This document shows positions 5,685 to 5,870 of a stretch of DNA of 5,870 nucleotides, piece by piece (the first letter of the stretch is position 1; each line of letters begins with the position of its first letter). The notes beneath the pieces are model-generated. The model was not told the DNA's origin. It ran no database searches and worked only from the letters and a program-made list of their open reading frames with translations. Both the position numbers and the translations under genes were made by a program. Location of the stretch: positions 1 to 5,870 of the forward strand of contig JASHTO010000459.1 in the NCBI GenBank assembly GCA_030040515.1. The letters are read 5' to 3'. The DNA comes from Terriglobia bacterium. Its GTDB lineage: Bacteria > Acidobacteriota > Terriglobia > UBA7540.

Positions 5685-5714
5685 TTGACGGTTCTTCCCC
5701 AACGGACGTATCCT
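5685..5714 (+). promoter_or_regulatory. Candidate promoter for the gene after uvrA
   Basis: TTGACG (5685-5690, 5/6) and TATCCT (5709-5714, 4/6) are separated by 18 nt, with a predicted start near 5721, about 22 nt before the ATG at 5743. The -35 lies in the dyad CCGTCA-T-TGACGG (5679-5691), which might be an operator. No clear terminator of uvrA precedes it, so read-through is possible. Confidence 0.35.
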
Positions 5715-5742
5715 TCAATACGAGCTGCTCCTTTAGACCCCA

Positions 5743-5870
5743 ATGCTGAGTGAACCGCCCAATTCCCCTACTGAAGATTCCCCCTCCTCGTCGGTTATTC
5801 CCCCTTCACCGCCCCCGCCTCAGCCCCTCGCTCCGCGCGAGATCTGGCGACCGCGCGATCTGTTGTGGCT
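5743..5870 (+). CDS. Unidentified protein with proline-rich N-terminus (3' end outside the window)
   Basis: Only the first 42 codons are present. ATG 5743 is the first start after an in-frame TAG at 5734-5736. No strong Shine-Dalgarno precedes it. The peptide starts MLSEPPNSPTEDSPSSS and continues through a Pro-rich run (IPPSPPPPQPLAP, about 19-31) to REIWRPRDLLWL, where a hydrophobic stretch seems to begin at the window edge. A flexible Pro/Ser-rich cytoplasmic tail before a first membrane helix is the simplest reading. A CPBP/CAAX-type intramembrane protease is one possibility, as I associate that family with this kind of N-terminus and position in acidobacteria, but nothing visible proves it. 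Codon choice and frame openness agree with a real gene. It lies 94 nt after uvrA on the same strand. Confidence 0.6.
   Translation, partial: MLSEPPNSPTEDSPSSSVIPPSPPPPQPLAPREIWRPRDLLW

Noticed and set aside
5649..5742. Intrinsic terminator after uvrA
   Set aside because: The only dyad (5679-5691) has a one-base centre and no T-run after it, and it overlaps a better promoter candidate.

Overview
The window is a chromosomal, housekeeping-type stretch of a moderately GC-rich bacterium. The protein set (a DAGK-family lipid kinase, a YdjM/DUF457-type membrane hydrolase, a DedA/VTT membrane protein with a PPPxPxK motif, and a full-length UvrA), the non-ATG start codons and the palindromic repeats between genes all remind me of Acidobacteriota (Terriglobia or Koribacter-like). 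That assignment is from memory and is not proven by the window. No phage, plasmid, CRISPR or toxin-antitoxin genes are visible.

Layout. 1-633 (+) is the C-terminal part of a diacylglycerol-kinase/YegS-type lipid kinase whose N-terminus lies before the window. After 51 nt comes 685-1701 (+), a polytopic membrane hydrolase with a TTG start, probably in the same transcript. Its 3' end overlaps by 37 nt the 3' end of a convergent DedA/VTT-family gene (1665-2267, -). Two mutually exclusive hairpins lie at this overlap, and one of them looks like an intrinsic terminator for the plus-strand operon. The 528-nt region 2268-2795 separates the DedA gene from the divergent uvrA. It holds two unrelated palindromic repeats (2443-2502 and 2570-2651), a 12-nt direct repeat, candidate promoters in both directions and the uvrA leader. 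uvrA (2796-5648, +) encodes a 950-residue UvrA with both ABC modules and all zinc cysteines. A probable promoter lies in the 94 nt after it, and a new gene with a proline-rich N-terminus starts at 5743 and runs off the window.

Function. UvrA is the damage-recognition ATPase of nucleotide excision repair. The lipid kinase, the YdjM-like hydrolase and the DedA-type protein are all membrane or lipid related, but nothing in the sequence ties them to one pathway.

The least ordinary parts are three. The element at 2570-2651 is a cloverleaf of three hairpins bounded by GTAG/CTAC tetranucleotides, the hallmark of REP/BIME repeats mobilised by RAYT transposases. The 5' end of the DedA gene has no in-frame ATG but has either a strong Shine-Dalgarno before a non-AUG codon or a frameshift from an upstream ATG. 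The convergent gene ends share switch-like hairpins. I found no evidence of a wholly new multi-gene system.
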